A stretch of DNA of 49,652 nucleotides, taken from positions 1 through 49,652 of the forward strand of contig NZ_JABANE010000067.1 in the NCBI RefSeq assembly GCF_012844305.1, given 5' to 3'. Shown here in pieces: positions 35,896-44,341 of the stretch. Within the stretch, counting starts at the first letter, position 1. Each line of letters begins with the position of its first letter. Made by a program: the position numbers and the translations under genes. This DNA comes from Flammeovirga aprica JL-4 (lineage in GTDB: Bacteria; Bacteroidota; Bacteroidia; Cytophagales; Flammeovirgaceae). The notes under the pieces were generated by a model. That model searched no databases. It saw nothing but the letters and a program-made list of their open reading frames with translations, and had not been told where the DNA came from.

Positions 35896-36291
35896 ATGCA
35901 ATCTATTCATTTTTCAGCGGTTGAGCAAATCGGCTCCCGTCTTATTTGTCAGGCAGCGTTTGCCTTGGCTTCTTATCAGTTCCTAAAATCACAAGTGTAT
36001 CAGGAGCTAAAAACACCACCAAACGTTATAGCCTCTTTAGAAATTGGCTTCACTCCAGAGTCTTCCCGCTTGCCTGTTGCCCGTGATATGGCCTTATATT
36101 ACCTTTTAGAGGTAAAGCGTTTATATGCTGATTATCCAGAGTATCTGGATCGTGCTAAAAAGTCATTGGCTTTTAGTGCTAGTATTCAGCTTTTTGAGTT
36201 GAAAAGTATGGCCAGCAGTCAGCATTATCCTGCCCCTTTTCCCCTTCCAGAGCTAGATAAAGATGCAGATTATTCAGATTTGCCTTTTTAG
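35896..36291 (+). CDS. hypothetical plasmid protein, 131 aa
   Basis: First gene of a plus-strand series. The product is helical (IGSRLICQAAFALASYQFLK, then RDMALYYLLEVKRLYADYPE) with an acidic tail ending in DADYSDLPF; tails of the DLPF type recall the C-terminal tip of single-strand DNA-binding proteins, but there is no OB fold and the similarity may be chance. No signal peptide. Confidence 0.65.
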   Translation: MQSIHFSAVEQIGSRLICQAAFALASYQFLKSQVYQELKTPPNVIASLEIGFTPESSRLPVARDMALYYLLEVKRLYADYPEYLDRAKKSLAFSASIQLFELKSMASSQHYPAPFPLPELDKDADYSDLPF

Positions 36292-36321
36292 TATCTTTCT
36301 GAGTACATCACAGCATTTTTT

Positions 36322-36341
36322 ACCTCACTTTCGGGTGGGGT
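36322..36341 (+). terminator. intercistronic hairpin 1
   Basis: ACCTCAC (36322-36328) pairs with the GTGGGGT at 36335-36341 (one G-T pair) around a TTTCGG loop. It is the first of three comparable hairpins between the genes of this series and is followed by TAGTTCTC, not a strong T tract. Confidence 0.5.
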
Positions 36342-36377
36342 AGTTCTCTATTTTTCATTTTCCAAGATTCTATCATC

Positions 36378-36776
36378 ATGAAAATTATTAATTATAAAGG
36401 CGGTAAAGCGGTTCTTTTCGCTTCTGGAATTATTGTTGTAAAATTTGATACATCAACTGCGTACTATCGTTTATATGTGACAAAGTTTAAAAATTTTAAA
36501 CTGACAAAATCAGCGGTTAAAACAGCAAAAAAAAGTTTTTCAACAGGGGAGGAGATTAACTTTTCAGATCTATTAGAAATCGGTTTACAGTATTTTAAAG
36601 GAGTTTATGAAGTTCCTTCATATCTTTTCAATAGTCATCAAGATGCAATTTGTGATTTAGTAAAAAGGTATGTGCTTCCCCATGTAGAGGCAGAACAAGA
36701 GCAAATTATTCCAGAGCTAGACAAAGAAAAGCTAACTACAGCTACAGTCTCAAACGGCCATCATTCGGAGGAGTAA
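36378..36776 (+). CDS. hypothetical plasmid protein, 132 aa
   Basis: A basic N-terminal half with strands (MKIINYKGGKAVLFASGIIV) and a lysine-rich stretch (KFKNFKLTKSAVKTAKKS), then an acidic C terminus (EAEQEQIIPELDKEKL). It could bind nucleic acid through the basic part, but no family is recognised. Second gene of the series. Confidence 0.65.
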   Translation: MKIINYKGGKAVLFASGIIVVKFDTSTAYYRLYVTKFKNFKLTKSAVKTAKKSFSTGEEINFSDLLEIGLQYFKGVYEVPSYLFNSHQDAICDLVKRYVLPHVEAEQEQIIPELDKEKLTTATVSNGHHSEE

Positions 36777-36812
36777 AAGAGCGATCTAAAATATTTTCTT
36801 TTCGATTCAATT

Positions 36813-36840
36813 AAGGTGGGGGAGCCTTCGGCCCCCTTCC
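36813..36840 (+). terminator. intercistronic hairpin 2 (TTCG loop)
   Basis: AAGGTGGGGGAGCC faces GGCCCCCTTCC around a TTC(G) loop, followed by TTTTC. Stem of about ten pairs with one bulged A. It would partly end transcription or protect the upstream mRNA. Confidence 0.6.
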
Positions 36841-36874
36841 TTTTCAACGATTCAAAATCCAAAATCTTAAAACT

Positions 36875-37279
36875 ATGTATTTATTATTTCATTTGGAGCA
36901 CCTTCCTATGGCAGTGAAGGAGCATGAGGTTTTTATTGCCAACAGTTTACATGAGACAAAAGATGAAACGAAGGGTTACATCTATTTTCATGTGACCATT
37001 GGAGAGTATGAATTCATTGCTAGCATGGATTATACTATTTCTTACAATACACAGGAATACCAGGGGGATTATTGGACACCTCCATTTACAGAATATACTT
37101 TCAGAGGACTAAGCATCGATTATGGTTCTTATGAAATCGTAGGAGGCAAAACAGATCTTGACGAGTTTTCAAAACATGACCAATGCAGTTTGAAATGTGG
37201 TATTAAACACACCGTTATGCGTGAATCAAAAACGGTAGAGGAGAACCCTTTCGATTTCTTCGATATTGAGGAAGCCTAA
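36875..37279 (+). CDS. hypothetical plasmid protein, 134 aa
   Basis: A soluble, strand-rich, acidic protein with many Tyr and Thr residues (YIYFHVTIGEYEFIASMDYT, then YWTPPFTEYTFRG) and two cysteines near CSLKCGIKH. It ends with an acidic tail (NPFDFFDIEEA) of the kind seen in the first gene of the series (DYSDLPF). No family is recognised. Confidence 0.65.
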   Translation: MYLLFHLEHLPMAVKEHEVFIANSLHETKDETKGYIYFHVTIGEYEFIASMDYTISYNTQEYQGDYWTPPFTEYTFRGLSIDYGSYEIVGGKTDLDEFSKHDQCSLKCGIKHTVMRESKTVEENPFDFFDIEEA

Positions 37280-37301
37280 CGGCTCCGCCCCAGAGGGAGG
37301 A

Positions 37302-37316
37302 GGTGCCTTCGGCACC
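37302..37316 (+). terminator. intercistronic hairpin 3 (TTC loop)
   Basis: GGTGCC (37302-37307) pairs with GGCACC (37311-37316) around TTC; a second small stem CCCC/GGGG follows at about 37315-37331 with CTTTTGTG between. Like hairpins 1 and 2 it lies just after a stop codon in the same gene series. Confidence 0.55.
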
Positions 37317-37385
37317 CCGCCTTTTGTGGGGTACTCTCAAAATCAATCTTTCAATCAATTTCTCATTTTCCAAAATTTAAAAATC

Positions 37386-38132
37386 ATGACAGCGAATAAT
37401 AAAACAGTGAAAACAACAGGTAAGAATACTTCTACTAAAAGAACTGCTACAGTAGCAAAAAAAGAAGTGGCCACACCTCAAAATACAGTAGTAGAAAATC
37501 AAGAAGAAACACTACCTGAAACTGAAGAAACAGTAACAACAGCTGAAATAAAAGAGCTTCCAAAAGTGAAATACTTCGAAGGATCACCTTTGCAGTATAG
37601 AGCTGATTGTAAAAATGGAAAACTAAATATTAACGGCACTACTGATGTAGGCAAGGAAATGAGCATTAATCCCGTGGCTTGGCGTTTTTTCACCGATGAT
37701 ATTTTAGGGATGGGGAAAAAGAATTGGGTGGAGATCTTTTTTATTGATGTAAATAACTGCCTTTCAGCAGTGTTATTTCATGGTTTCAGCCGTGAGAATT
37801 TAGAGGCTATTGCTGCTTCGCTTTTCTATTCTGATGTGACACTATCAGAAGTCAATTTGCATATCACTTTTGACAAGAAGCAAAACAAGCAGGCTAAGAG
37901 TACTTATTACATAGCCAACTTTGATTTTGATGTGATTCCACCCGAAGAACTAGAAGACACAAAGGCAAGCATTGAAGGCCTGAAAATTTACCGACAAGAT
38001 ACCTTAAATGAGGAATGTGATTTTCAATCTACTCACAACTTTTTCAATCCTCATTTTACAGATATTGAAATAGAGGTAGAGGCATTAGAAGAAGGGGAAG
38101 AAGTACAAGCTATAGAAACTAAAAATGAATAG
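37386..38132 (+). CDS. hypothetical plasmid protein, possible partner of RecE-like exonuclease
   Basis: I take the ATG at 37386 (248 residues, MTANNKTVKTTGKN); the frame opens at 37266 but those codons cover hairpin 3. The first 60 residues are Thr/Lys/Glu-rich and unstructured. The rest has strands and helices with NPVAWRFFTDDILGMGKKNW and ITFDKKQNKQAKSTYYIANF, ending in an acidic tail. In phages and plasmids an exonuclease of the type that follows is often paired with an annealing or single-strand-binding protein. That makes such a role possible, but it rests only on position. Confidence 0.6.
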   Translation: MTANNKTVKTTGKNTSTKRTATVAKKEVATPQNTVVENQEETLPETEETVTTAEIKELPKVKYFEGSPLQYRADCKNGKLNINGTTDVGKEMSINPVAWRFFTDDILGMGKKNWVEIFFIDVNNCLSAVLFHGFSRENLEAIAASLFYSDVTLSEVNLHITFDKKQNKQAKSTYYIANFDFDVIPPEELEDTKASIEGLKIYRQDTLNEECDFQSTHNFFNPHFTDIEIEVEALEEGEEVQAIETKNE

Positions 38133-38289
38133 AAAGTATCTAGTTAAGGTACTTTGAATAGTATTTAATTGTATAAGGGATCAGTAACGGGGAGAGGATT
38201 TTCTTCTTCCTGTTCTTTTCAATCTTATACTTCAAATCTATAGATCAGTTTTATAAAATCAATTCCAAAAACACCAAAACAGTTTAACG

Positions 38290-39033
38290 ATGAAATCTAA
38301 TTTAAAGGGTGTAGCTGTCACAGATACAGTTACAAAAGATACTGCAAAATTTGTTCTTAATGCTCATTCTGAATACAGAATATACGACATGAACGAACAG
38401 GAATATAGACAACATCCTGCGATCTCTAATTCTGACCTCAGCAATGCGAAACGCATTTTAAATGGAGAGGCCATTAAGAAAGATACTTCAGCATTCCGCA
38501 TGGGAAGGCTTATTCATCTGGCCATCCTGGAACCTGAAAAATGGGAAAAAAGAAAGTTATTTCTTCCTACGGAAGAGAAAAACAAGGTTGAAGAAATTGC
38601 TCACGTAGCCAATCAAAATCCATATCTCAAAAAGATCAACTCCACCAATTTATGGCAGTTTGAAAAAGTCAATTTTTGGGTAGACGAGAAAACAGGCATC
38701 AGCTGTAAATGCCGTATGGATATGCACTTTGGAAGAGTGGCTATTGGAGATCTGAAAACCACAAGACAAGCCACAAAGGAAGCTTTCTTGAAAGATGCTG
38801 AACAATACGATTACAACCGCCAAATGGCGTTTTATAGCGAAGGTTGGCAACCTGATTTCTTTATTTTAATTGGGGTGTCTAAAGCCCCAAAAAGCAAAGG
38901 GGCACTTTTTATCAGTGAAGTAGATTTCGAAAGCGAAATGATGGAGGAGGGAAGGAAGAAAATGCACTTCCTGCTTAATGAAATCAATACCAATGCCTCA
39001 TTACTTAAAGCAGTTTATGAAGCCAGAAATTAA
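38290..39033 (+). CDS. RecE-like PD-(D/E)XK exonuclease
   Basis: 247 residues, similar to the nuclease domain of exodeoxyribonuclease VIII. The catalytic set is visible: SDLSNAKRILNG and MGRLIHLAILEP with His76, CRMDMHF with Asp144, AIGDLKTT with Asp154 and Lys156, and YNRQMAFYSEG with Gln178. It would resect double-stranded DNA to leave 3' single strands for annealing or repair. It is the last gene of the plus-strand series and is followed 85 bases later by a strong terminator. Confidence 0.82.
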   Translation: MKSNLKGVAVTDTVTKDTAKFVLNAHSEYRIYDMNEQEYRQHPAISNSDLSNAKRILNGEAIKKDTSAFRMGRLIHLAILEPEKWEKRKLFLPTEEKNKVEEIAHVANQNPYLKKINSTNLWQFEKVNFWVDEKTGISCKCRMDMHFGRVAIGDLKTTRQATKEAFLKDAEQYDYNRQMAFYSEGWQPDFFILIGVSKAPKSKGALFISEVDFESEMMEEGRKKMHFLLNEINTNASLLKAVYEARN

Positions 39034-39118
39034 GAAGGACTTAATTACAAGAAATCACTTACAAGAATTTGAAATGATATAGATGCATAGATAAAATGTG
39101 AATTGGCATAACAATAAG

Positions 39119-39139
39119 GTCACCGGAGTTTCCGGTGAC
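39119..39139 (+). terminator. strong terminator after exonuclease gene
   Basis: GTCACCGGA and TCCGGTGAC form a perfect 9-bp GC-rich stem with a 3-base loop, followed by TTTATTTC. It closes the 35896-39033 gene series. Confidence 0.85.
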
Positions 39140-39220
39140 TTTATTTCACTTAGAAGTTCTTTAGTTAGAAATATTTTACATAGAAAAGAAATTTATCGAT
39201 AATTGAGAAACGAAAATACA

Positions 39221-39628
39221 ATGAATCATAAAGTCTTAAAGAAACACCGCATCATCATTGCCGGAACAAGGTCTTTCGATGATTACAGCAAATTAGAAAA
39301 AGAAGTATTGCTGTTTATACAGCAACATCATCTACCAATGAATGAAATACAAATTGTCTCTGGAGCTTGCAGGGGAGCGGATCAGCTAGGCGAAAGGTTT
39401 GCCGAAAATCATAACCTACCCGTTAAGCAGTTTTTAGCAGATTGGAGCAAAGGCAAGATTGCAGGTCCTTTAAGAAATCAGGAAATGGCGAAATATGGAA
39501 CACACTTGGTTTGTTTTTGGGATGGGGTAAGTACAGGGGCTAAAGGAATGTGTAGGGTGGCTTTTAAAGAGGGTGTGAAGGTGAAGGTGGTGAAGTATGG
39601 GAGAGGGGAGAGTTTGACGTTGTTTTAA
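39221..39628 (+). CDS. SLOG-family (YspA-like, DUF2493) nucleotide-binding protein
   Basis: From the ATG at 39221 (a TTG at 39203 is less likely) the protein has 135 residues. HRIIIAGTRSFDDY is the glycine-rich first strand-loop, IQIVSGACRGADQLGERFA carries the second conserved loop, and DWSKGKIAGPLRNQEMAKYG the third, followed by VCFWDGVSTGAKGM. These match the SLOG/YspA Rossmann-like fold thought to bind nucleotide or ADP-ribose-type ligands, common on phages and plasmids. A decayed partial copy is at 40527-40690. Confidence 0.85.
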   Translation: MNHKVLKKHRIIIAGTRSFDDYSKLEKEVLLFIQQHHLPMNEIQIVSGACRGADQLGERFAENHNLPVKQFLADWSKGKIAGPLRNQEMAKYGTHLVCFWDGVSTGAKGMCRVAFKEGVKVKVVKYGRGESLTLF

Positions 39629-39727
39629 AAATGTTAACTTAATGAGTTTAAATGTTAAATCAGAAACTTTAGAATTGTAAAATCGTATTTCACTATAAAT
39701 ACACCATTAAACTATACCAAAAAAATT

Positions 39728-40135
39728 ATGAAACATCTGCTTCTTATTGTTGTGGGAATTTTTGTGTTGTCGAGTAGCTCTTTGGCTCAAAATAGAAACC
39801 CAAGCAATAATACATATAATGGAACACCAAGTTTAAGGTTTAAACCTTTATTTATTCAGTATCAACAAGCAGTTATTCAGTATAATAAGAGTTCAAATAA
39901 GGAGAATGAAGATTTAAATCGTTTGTCTAAGAAATTAATAGATACCTTTGCTTTCGAGGTGTCAAAAAAATATGGTAAAAAAATAGGATATTTATACTTT
40001 ATAGGAGATAATGTTGTTTCTTTTTATGGTTTCTTTGAAAAAAATAATGAACGGAAAGTACCAATGGAGAACCCAACGAGTTTACCACAAATCTCTTATT
40101 ATTTAAATTTTCCAGAGGTAAGTCTTCCAAAATAA
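39728..40135 (+). CDS. small secreted protein, 135 aa
   Basis: The signal peptide MKHLLLIVVGIFVLSSSSLA ends at AQN (cut after AQ or LA). The mature part is basic, with Asn/Lys/Tyr-rich helices and strands (YLYFIGDNVVSFYGFF). No family is recognised. It stands alone between the SLOG gene and the SLOG fragment. Confidence 0.6.
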   Translation: MKHLLLIVVGIFVLSSSSLAQNRNPSNNTYNGTPSLRFKPLFIQYQQAVIQYNKSSNKENEDLNRLSKKLIDTFAFEVSKKYGKKIGYLYFIGDNVVSFYGFFEKNNERKVPMENPTSLPQISYYLNFPEVSLPK

Positions 40136-40526
40136 GTTGATATTTAAAAATACTTTATACCCATTTTCATATTCTGTGAAGATGGGTTTTTCAATTATAT
40201 ACAACTCATTTTTGATTGATTTTTTGTATTTGAAGATATATATGACAGACATGGTTTATTAGTTAAATGTCATCTTTTTATGGTTGACTGAGGTATATAG
40301 CAACCCCCGCTTTTCGCAACACACTGCTTTGCAGATGTATCAGTTTTTCCATCCCGCCAGTTTTTTACCGCAACCCACTTCTAAGGTGTTATCACACCTT
40401 TCTTTTATGCCAACCCGCTCTAACACAACACCCAAAACACAAATCAAGAAGAATAAATTCTTCTCTCTTTTTTGCCCCTCAACCGCATCCCCACCCCCCG
40501 CCCTTGGCGGGAGATTTTTTATCGTC
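40136..40526. other. non-coding gap with structured-repeat-like flank
   Basis: No gene is supported; the 97-codon frame here is pyrimidine-rich noise. It holds a stem AGAAGAAT/ATTCTTCT (about 40446-40463) followed by CTCTTTTTTGCCCCTCAACC, similar to the start of repeats E2 and E3, and a terminator CCCGCC/GGCGGG (40497-40511) followed by AGATTTTTTA. The homology to the SLOG gene begins right after it. Confidence 0.4.
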
Positions 40527-40690
40527 AAAGTGAAAGGTTTGCTAAAAAGTATAATTTACCTGTTAAGCAGTTTATAGTGGATTGAAGCAATAGGAAAATG
40601 GCCAGATATAGAACGTACTTGTTTTTTGGGGGATGAGGTGAGAAGTTTGATAAAGGAAAGTGTAAGTGAAAAATTGAAAATAAAAATAAT
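40527..40690 (+). pseudogene. decayed partial copy of the SLOG-family gene
   Basis: From about 40527 the sequence follows the middle of the 39221-39628 gene: GAAAGGTTTGC, then AA.ATAACCTACC-like text and GTTAAGCAGTTT, then GATTG-AGCAA. The copy has an in-frame stop (GTGGATTGA where the gene has GCAGATTGG) and a deletion after GCAATAGGAAAATGGCC before it resumes near the CTTGTTTTTTGGGGGATG segment. The N-terminal Rossmann loop is missing. It is a non-functional fragment left by duplication or recombination. Confidence 0.75.
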
Positions 40691-40781
40691 TACTTTGATA
40701 CTAAAACCTACTCATTAGGGTAGTTATTACAAATATTTAAAGTAGTACATTTGTAAAATAATTCATCTTAAATTTTTTACT

Positions 40782-42755
40782 ATGACTTTTAATTTAAAGC
40801 AACTTTTTACTATAGCTTTACTGTTGTTTATTTTTTCATGTACTTCTGATCAAGAAGAAGACGTTGATTCCATTCAATCTAGTACTAAAATGTCTATTTC
40901 TGATACTGAAATTTATACTTTAGAAATGGTTGAAATATCTATTTCTGATGATGTTGAACTACAAGATATTTACAGTGGTACTTTTGGAGGAAATGAAATA
41001 GCATTAGCTAAAGTGGATGAAAGTACATTGTCCTTTTTAGTACCTCACCTAGAAAGCTCAACCTACCTTCTTGAATGTGATTTTGGTACTTTGCAAGTCC
41101 CTGTTATAAGGTCTGAGATTGAAACTTCTAAGGATGATATCATCAAATATTTTGAAGAATTGTTAGATTCTTATAGTATGTCGATTAACAGTGAAGGCAC
41201 TTTATTATCTTCTAGTTATCTATCAAAATATTACAATAGTATCTCTGAAGAAGAAAAAGAGGAAGTAGCTTTATACCTACAGTCCAATAAACTATTTTTT
41301 GAAAGTTTGATTTCTTTACAACTTAATGATGAGTCATCAACTAGAATTTTAAATGATGATTTTTTACCTAAAGAAATTGAAGATAAGTTCAGGAGAATAG
41401 TTGCAAATTACGGTAAGTTAAGGTCTAACATATCTAAAGTTGTAAGTAATTTTAAAACAATATTTTCTGGTCCAATTGGAGCTGTTTTTACTATTATTCA
41501 ACTTACGACACTCGTAGATAGAGCAAATCAGATAGCAAAAGACATGTCTGATATTTATACAAAATCTATAGATTCTTTTTACAATACATTTGATATAAAA
41601 TTAGATAATGAAACATATAATGCAAATCGCTATTTATCAGGTTTAACATTATCATTTATTATTGAGGAAGAAAAAAGTATTACTATTTATAAAAAGTATC
41701 GACCAATCCAACAATCTGATCGTTATTCTTCAAATGAAGTTTTGTCATCATATTTTGTGTTTTACGATGAATATATAACAATAATTGAAAATTTAAATTC
41801 AAAGATTTATAACGTAAATAAAGATTTACAAATAAATATACCTGTTATTCATATAGAAAAAATTCCGGAAGAAGCAGAAGTTACACAGGTAGAAATAACA
41901 GAAAGCGACTACAACAATTACACTTTTTCAACCGACAATGTAAATCTATCTGTCAGTTCTCAATTTAAAGGAACTGGTAAAGTTGGTTTGACAATAAGTA
42001 AAATTGATAATGTAAACATGAGTATAAATGAAGGTTTAGATTTCAATATTAAGATTAATCTTAAGGATATATTTGAATATTCTATTGAATCTAAAGTTTT
42101 TGATATTTCCGAATGTTCTGTTTTACCTATTAATACAATAGCTTTTTGGTCTTTTAATGGCAATACAAGTGATATAACAGGAAATGGCTATAATGGAATA
42201 ATCTCGAATGCTAGCCTTACTACTGATAGGAATTCTAGACCAAATAATGCCTATCTATTTGGAGCTAATAAATATATTGAGATATCAAATGGGAATAATA
42301 TGAATTCATTTGAAAATTCTATATCTATCTCCTGCTGGATAAAACCAGATGATAGTCAGGGACTTAATACAATACTTTCAAAGTGGCCAGTAGCTCAAGA
42401 AACAGATCATTTTGGTATTTGGTTAAGTAATATGAAACCTGTTTTAGCTATAGGACACCCTTCTATTTCGGTGGGAGGCGTTACATTTAATTATACTTTA
42501 AAAAGTGATGAATGGTATTTTTTGACATTTACATGGATAAATGGAATACATAAACTATATGTTAATGGTGAATTGAAAGAAGAAATTAATCATCAAGAAT
42601 ACACCAAAATATCTACATCATCTGATGGAGATTTATTCATTGGAAATGATGGTGAGAATCGTTTTTTTCATGGAGTGATAGACGGAGTAGGAATTTATAA
42701 TAGTGTATTAAGTAACTCTGAAATTCAAGAATTATATAATTGTTCTGATTATTAA
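40782..42755 (+). CDS. LamG-domain lipoprotein, 657 aa
   Basis: The start MTFNLKQLFTIALLLFIFSC is a lipoprotein signal with lipobox IFSC (Cys20); the following TSDQEEDVDS is acidic, which in Bacteroidota favours surface export. Residues 25-110 resemble an IPT/Ig-like strand domain, about 110-330 are helical, and about 450-655 form a LamG/concanavalin-like domain: TIAFWSFNGNTSDITGNGYN, ISISCWIKPD, WYFLTFTWINGIHKLYVNGE and GVIDGVGIYNSVLSNSEI. LamG domains bind glycans or proteins. No enzyme domain is seen. The gene ends 20 bases before a 24-bp terminator stem. Confidence 0.82.
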   Translation: MTFNLKQLFTIALLLFIFSCTSDQEEDVDSIQSSTKMSISDTEIYTLEMVEISISDDVELQDIYSGTFGGNEIALAKVDESTLSFLVPHLESSTYLLECDFGTLQVPVIRSEIETSKDDIIKYFEELLDSYSMSINSEGTLLSSSYLSKYYNSISEEEKEEVALYLQSNKLFFESLISLQLNDESSTRILNDDFLPKEIEDKFRRIVANYGKLRSNISKVVSNFKTIFSGPIGAVFTIIQLTTLVDRANQIAKDMSDIYTKSIDSFYNTFDIKLDNETYNANRYLSGLTLSFIIEEEKSITIYKKYRPIQQSDRYSSNEVLSSYFVFYDEYITIIENLNSKIYNVNKDLQINIPVIHIEKIPEEAEVTQVEITESDYNNYTFSTDNVNLSVSSQFKGTGKVGLTISKIDNVNMSINEGLDFNIKINLKDIFEYSIESKVFDISECSVLPINTIAFWSFNGNTSDITGNGYNGIISNASLTTDRNSRPNNAYLFGANKYIEISNGNNMNSFENSISISCWIKPDDSQGLNTILSKWPVAQETDHFGIWLSNMKPVLAIGHPSISVGGVTFNYTLKSDEWYFLTFTWINGIHKLYVNGELKEEINHQEYTKISTSSDGDLFIGNDGENRFFHGVIDGVGIYNSVLSNSEIQELYNCSDY

Positions 42756-42774
42756 TAATTCTTACAATTCTCAC

Positions 42775-42840
42775 AAAAGAGATAGCTTGAAAGACAATGA
42801 TTCCATTTTGATGATTATTGTCTTTCAAGCTATCTCTTTT
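42775..42840. terminator. 24-bp perfect terminator stem (AGCTTG type)
   Basis: 42775-42798 pairs exactly with 42817-42840; the base reads AAAAGAGATAGCTTG and CAAGCTATCTCTTTT, then TGTT. A-rich and T-rich ends make it bidirectional, serving the LamG gene (+) and perhaps the ParB-like gene (-). It is followed by TAATAGCCATCACC and a CCTAGA/TCTAGG stem like those in E2/E3, so it may be a partial structured repeat (42841-42915). Confidence 0.85.
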
Positions 42841-42928
42841 TGTTAACCAACTATGTCGTAATAGCCATCACCTAGACCTTTTTAAACCACAAGCTCTAGG
42901 TCCCTTTTGGAAGGAGATCATTTATCGT

Positions 42929-43990
42929 TTAATCTGTTGACGCTTCCTTTTCCAACTTTTCTTTTTTCAACCTCCCCTTAAAATCCTCCATTTCATACAC
43001 TTTATTTATGATCGGCTCACACTTTCGTTCAAAAATTTCCTCATCAACATCAGGGAACTGTTTTACATAATCATCGGGGTTGTATTCATCATTATCCTTT
43101 CTGATCACTTTTGCGAGTTGCCTCATATACTCATACAAGATATCAAGCACATAAGGCTCTTTCAGCAACTGAGAATTAGCCAACAGTTCCAAAGCATAAT
43201 TGACATCCTTCGCTCTCTCTTTTGGAATACGGTAGTTATTGATGTTATTTTGGATATAAAGCGAGAGTACAAAATTGACTGCTTCAAGATAAGGAACCGT
43301 CAACTGCATAATTTTCTTTTCACGCTCAGGCGTAGGGCTTTTATCCAGTTTCTTTTGCAAACGCTCAATTTCCTTTTGATGCAGTTCATCTTTCAACTCA
43401 GTATATGCCTTATGAATCGACTTTTCCCCGTTGATCACCTGTTGCATTTCCTCCAAAGTCCTTTCCTTCTGCAACTTATTGAACTTAGTCACATTGGCTC
43501 TGGAAACATTAGCAATCTTCGCTATCTCATCATTGGTATTAATTGCTTTTTCACCTTTGGCTAAATTTAGCCTAACCCCCGATGCTTGGTTTTGCTTCGC
43601 TTTTTTAGCTAAAAATTCTGTCAGCTTCTTCGCCAGATCAATACGCTCTGCATCTGTCGTATTACGTCTACCGAGCTGATTTTTAAGCATCCATATTTTG
43701 ATTTCCTCCAGGTTATCAAACGACAACTGAATTGTAGGAAATTCCTCAATCCCCAACTCCTGACCAACTTTGAAGCGATGATGACCATCCATAAGCACCT
43801 TCTTGCCTTCATATTCCGGCAAGTTATCTGCCAATATCAAAGCATCACGAATCCCTTCCGCCTGTATCGACTGCCTAAACTGCTCCAGCTCCGACGGCTG
43901 TTGCTTTCGGATATACTGTTCTAACTCTTCGAGTATAAAAATGTTATCTGCAGTGAGGTAGGTGAGGGAAGAAGTGGAGGTTTTATTCAT
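42929..43990 (-). CDS. ParB/Srx-domain protein (third copy)
   Basis: 353 residues with the same plan as the 21707-22726 protein: QFRQSIQAEGIRDALILA, VLMDGHHRFKVGQELG, IWMLKNQLGRRNTTDAERID, an HTH-like segment (TNDEIAKIANVSRANVTKFN), and a long helical C terminus with a coiled-coil-like KEIERLQKKLDK. The residues around box II are intact. It has no ParA beside it. Two such orphans on one replicon suggest transcriptional or plasmid-maintenance duties different from the parAB pair. Direction is opposite to its neighbours. Confidence 0.8.
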   Translation of the reverse strand: MNKTSTSSLTYLTADNIFILEELEQYIRKQQPSELEQFRQSIQAEGIRDALILADNLPEYEGKKVLMDGHHRFKVGQELGIEEFPTIQLSFDNLEEIKIWMLKNQLGRRNTTDAERIDLAKKLTEFLAKKAKQNQASGVRLNLAKGEKAINTNDEIAKIANVSRANVTKFNKLQKERTLEEMQQVINGEKSIHKAYTELKDELHQKEIERLQKKLDKSPTPEREKKIMQLTVPYLEAVNFVLSLYIQNNINNYRIPKERAKDVNYALELLANSQLLKEPYVLDILYEYMRQLAKVIRKDNDEYNPDDYVKQFPDVDEEIFERKCEPIINKVYEMEDFKGRLKKEKLEKEASTD

Positions 43991-44341
43991 GGATTTATTT
44001 TTATGGTGGAGGAAGTCTGAATTTTAGAAGGTGATTTTTTTCTAGTGCAAGTTAAGAAAATTAGTGAAGTGGAGTTTCTACTTTTTTGATTTTAGAACTG
44101 TAAACTTTTTCATCATCATCTATGCTAACTAGTGGTACCAATTGATATAAAAAAACATAAACGCTTTTTGTGTAACTTAATTTGATCGTCAAAGTATATT
44201 ATATCAATATAAATTCAAACGAATGATTTATTTGTGTGTTGAAGCTAAAGTTTCTAGAGAGTATAATAAAGAAAATTTAACTGAAAATAGGGTTTTTATG
44301 TTTGAATTTCGCTTCTATAAATAGAAACTAGATAAGTAAAT
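43991..44341. promoter_or_regulatory. intergenic region with upstream module copy 1
   Basis: The 351 bases between the divergent ParB-like gene and the small-gene cluster hold no gene. Positions about 44263-44341 (ATAATAAAGAAAATTTAACT, GAAAATAGGGTTT, then TAGAAACTAGATAAGTAAAT before the ATG) are shared with 48788-48873 and in part with 46292-46352, and so look like a repeated promoter-leader module. Confidence 0.55.

Noticed and set aside
40284..40577. A 97-codon frame on the plus strand
   Set aside because: Pyrimidine-rich low-complexity sequence that also covers two terminator-like stems and the SLOG fragment.
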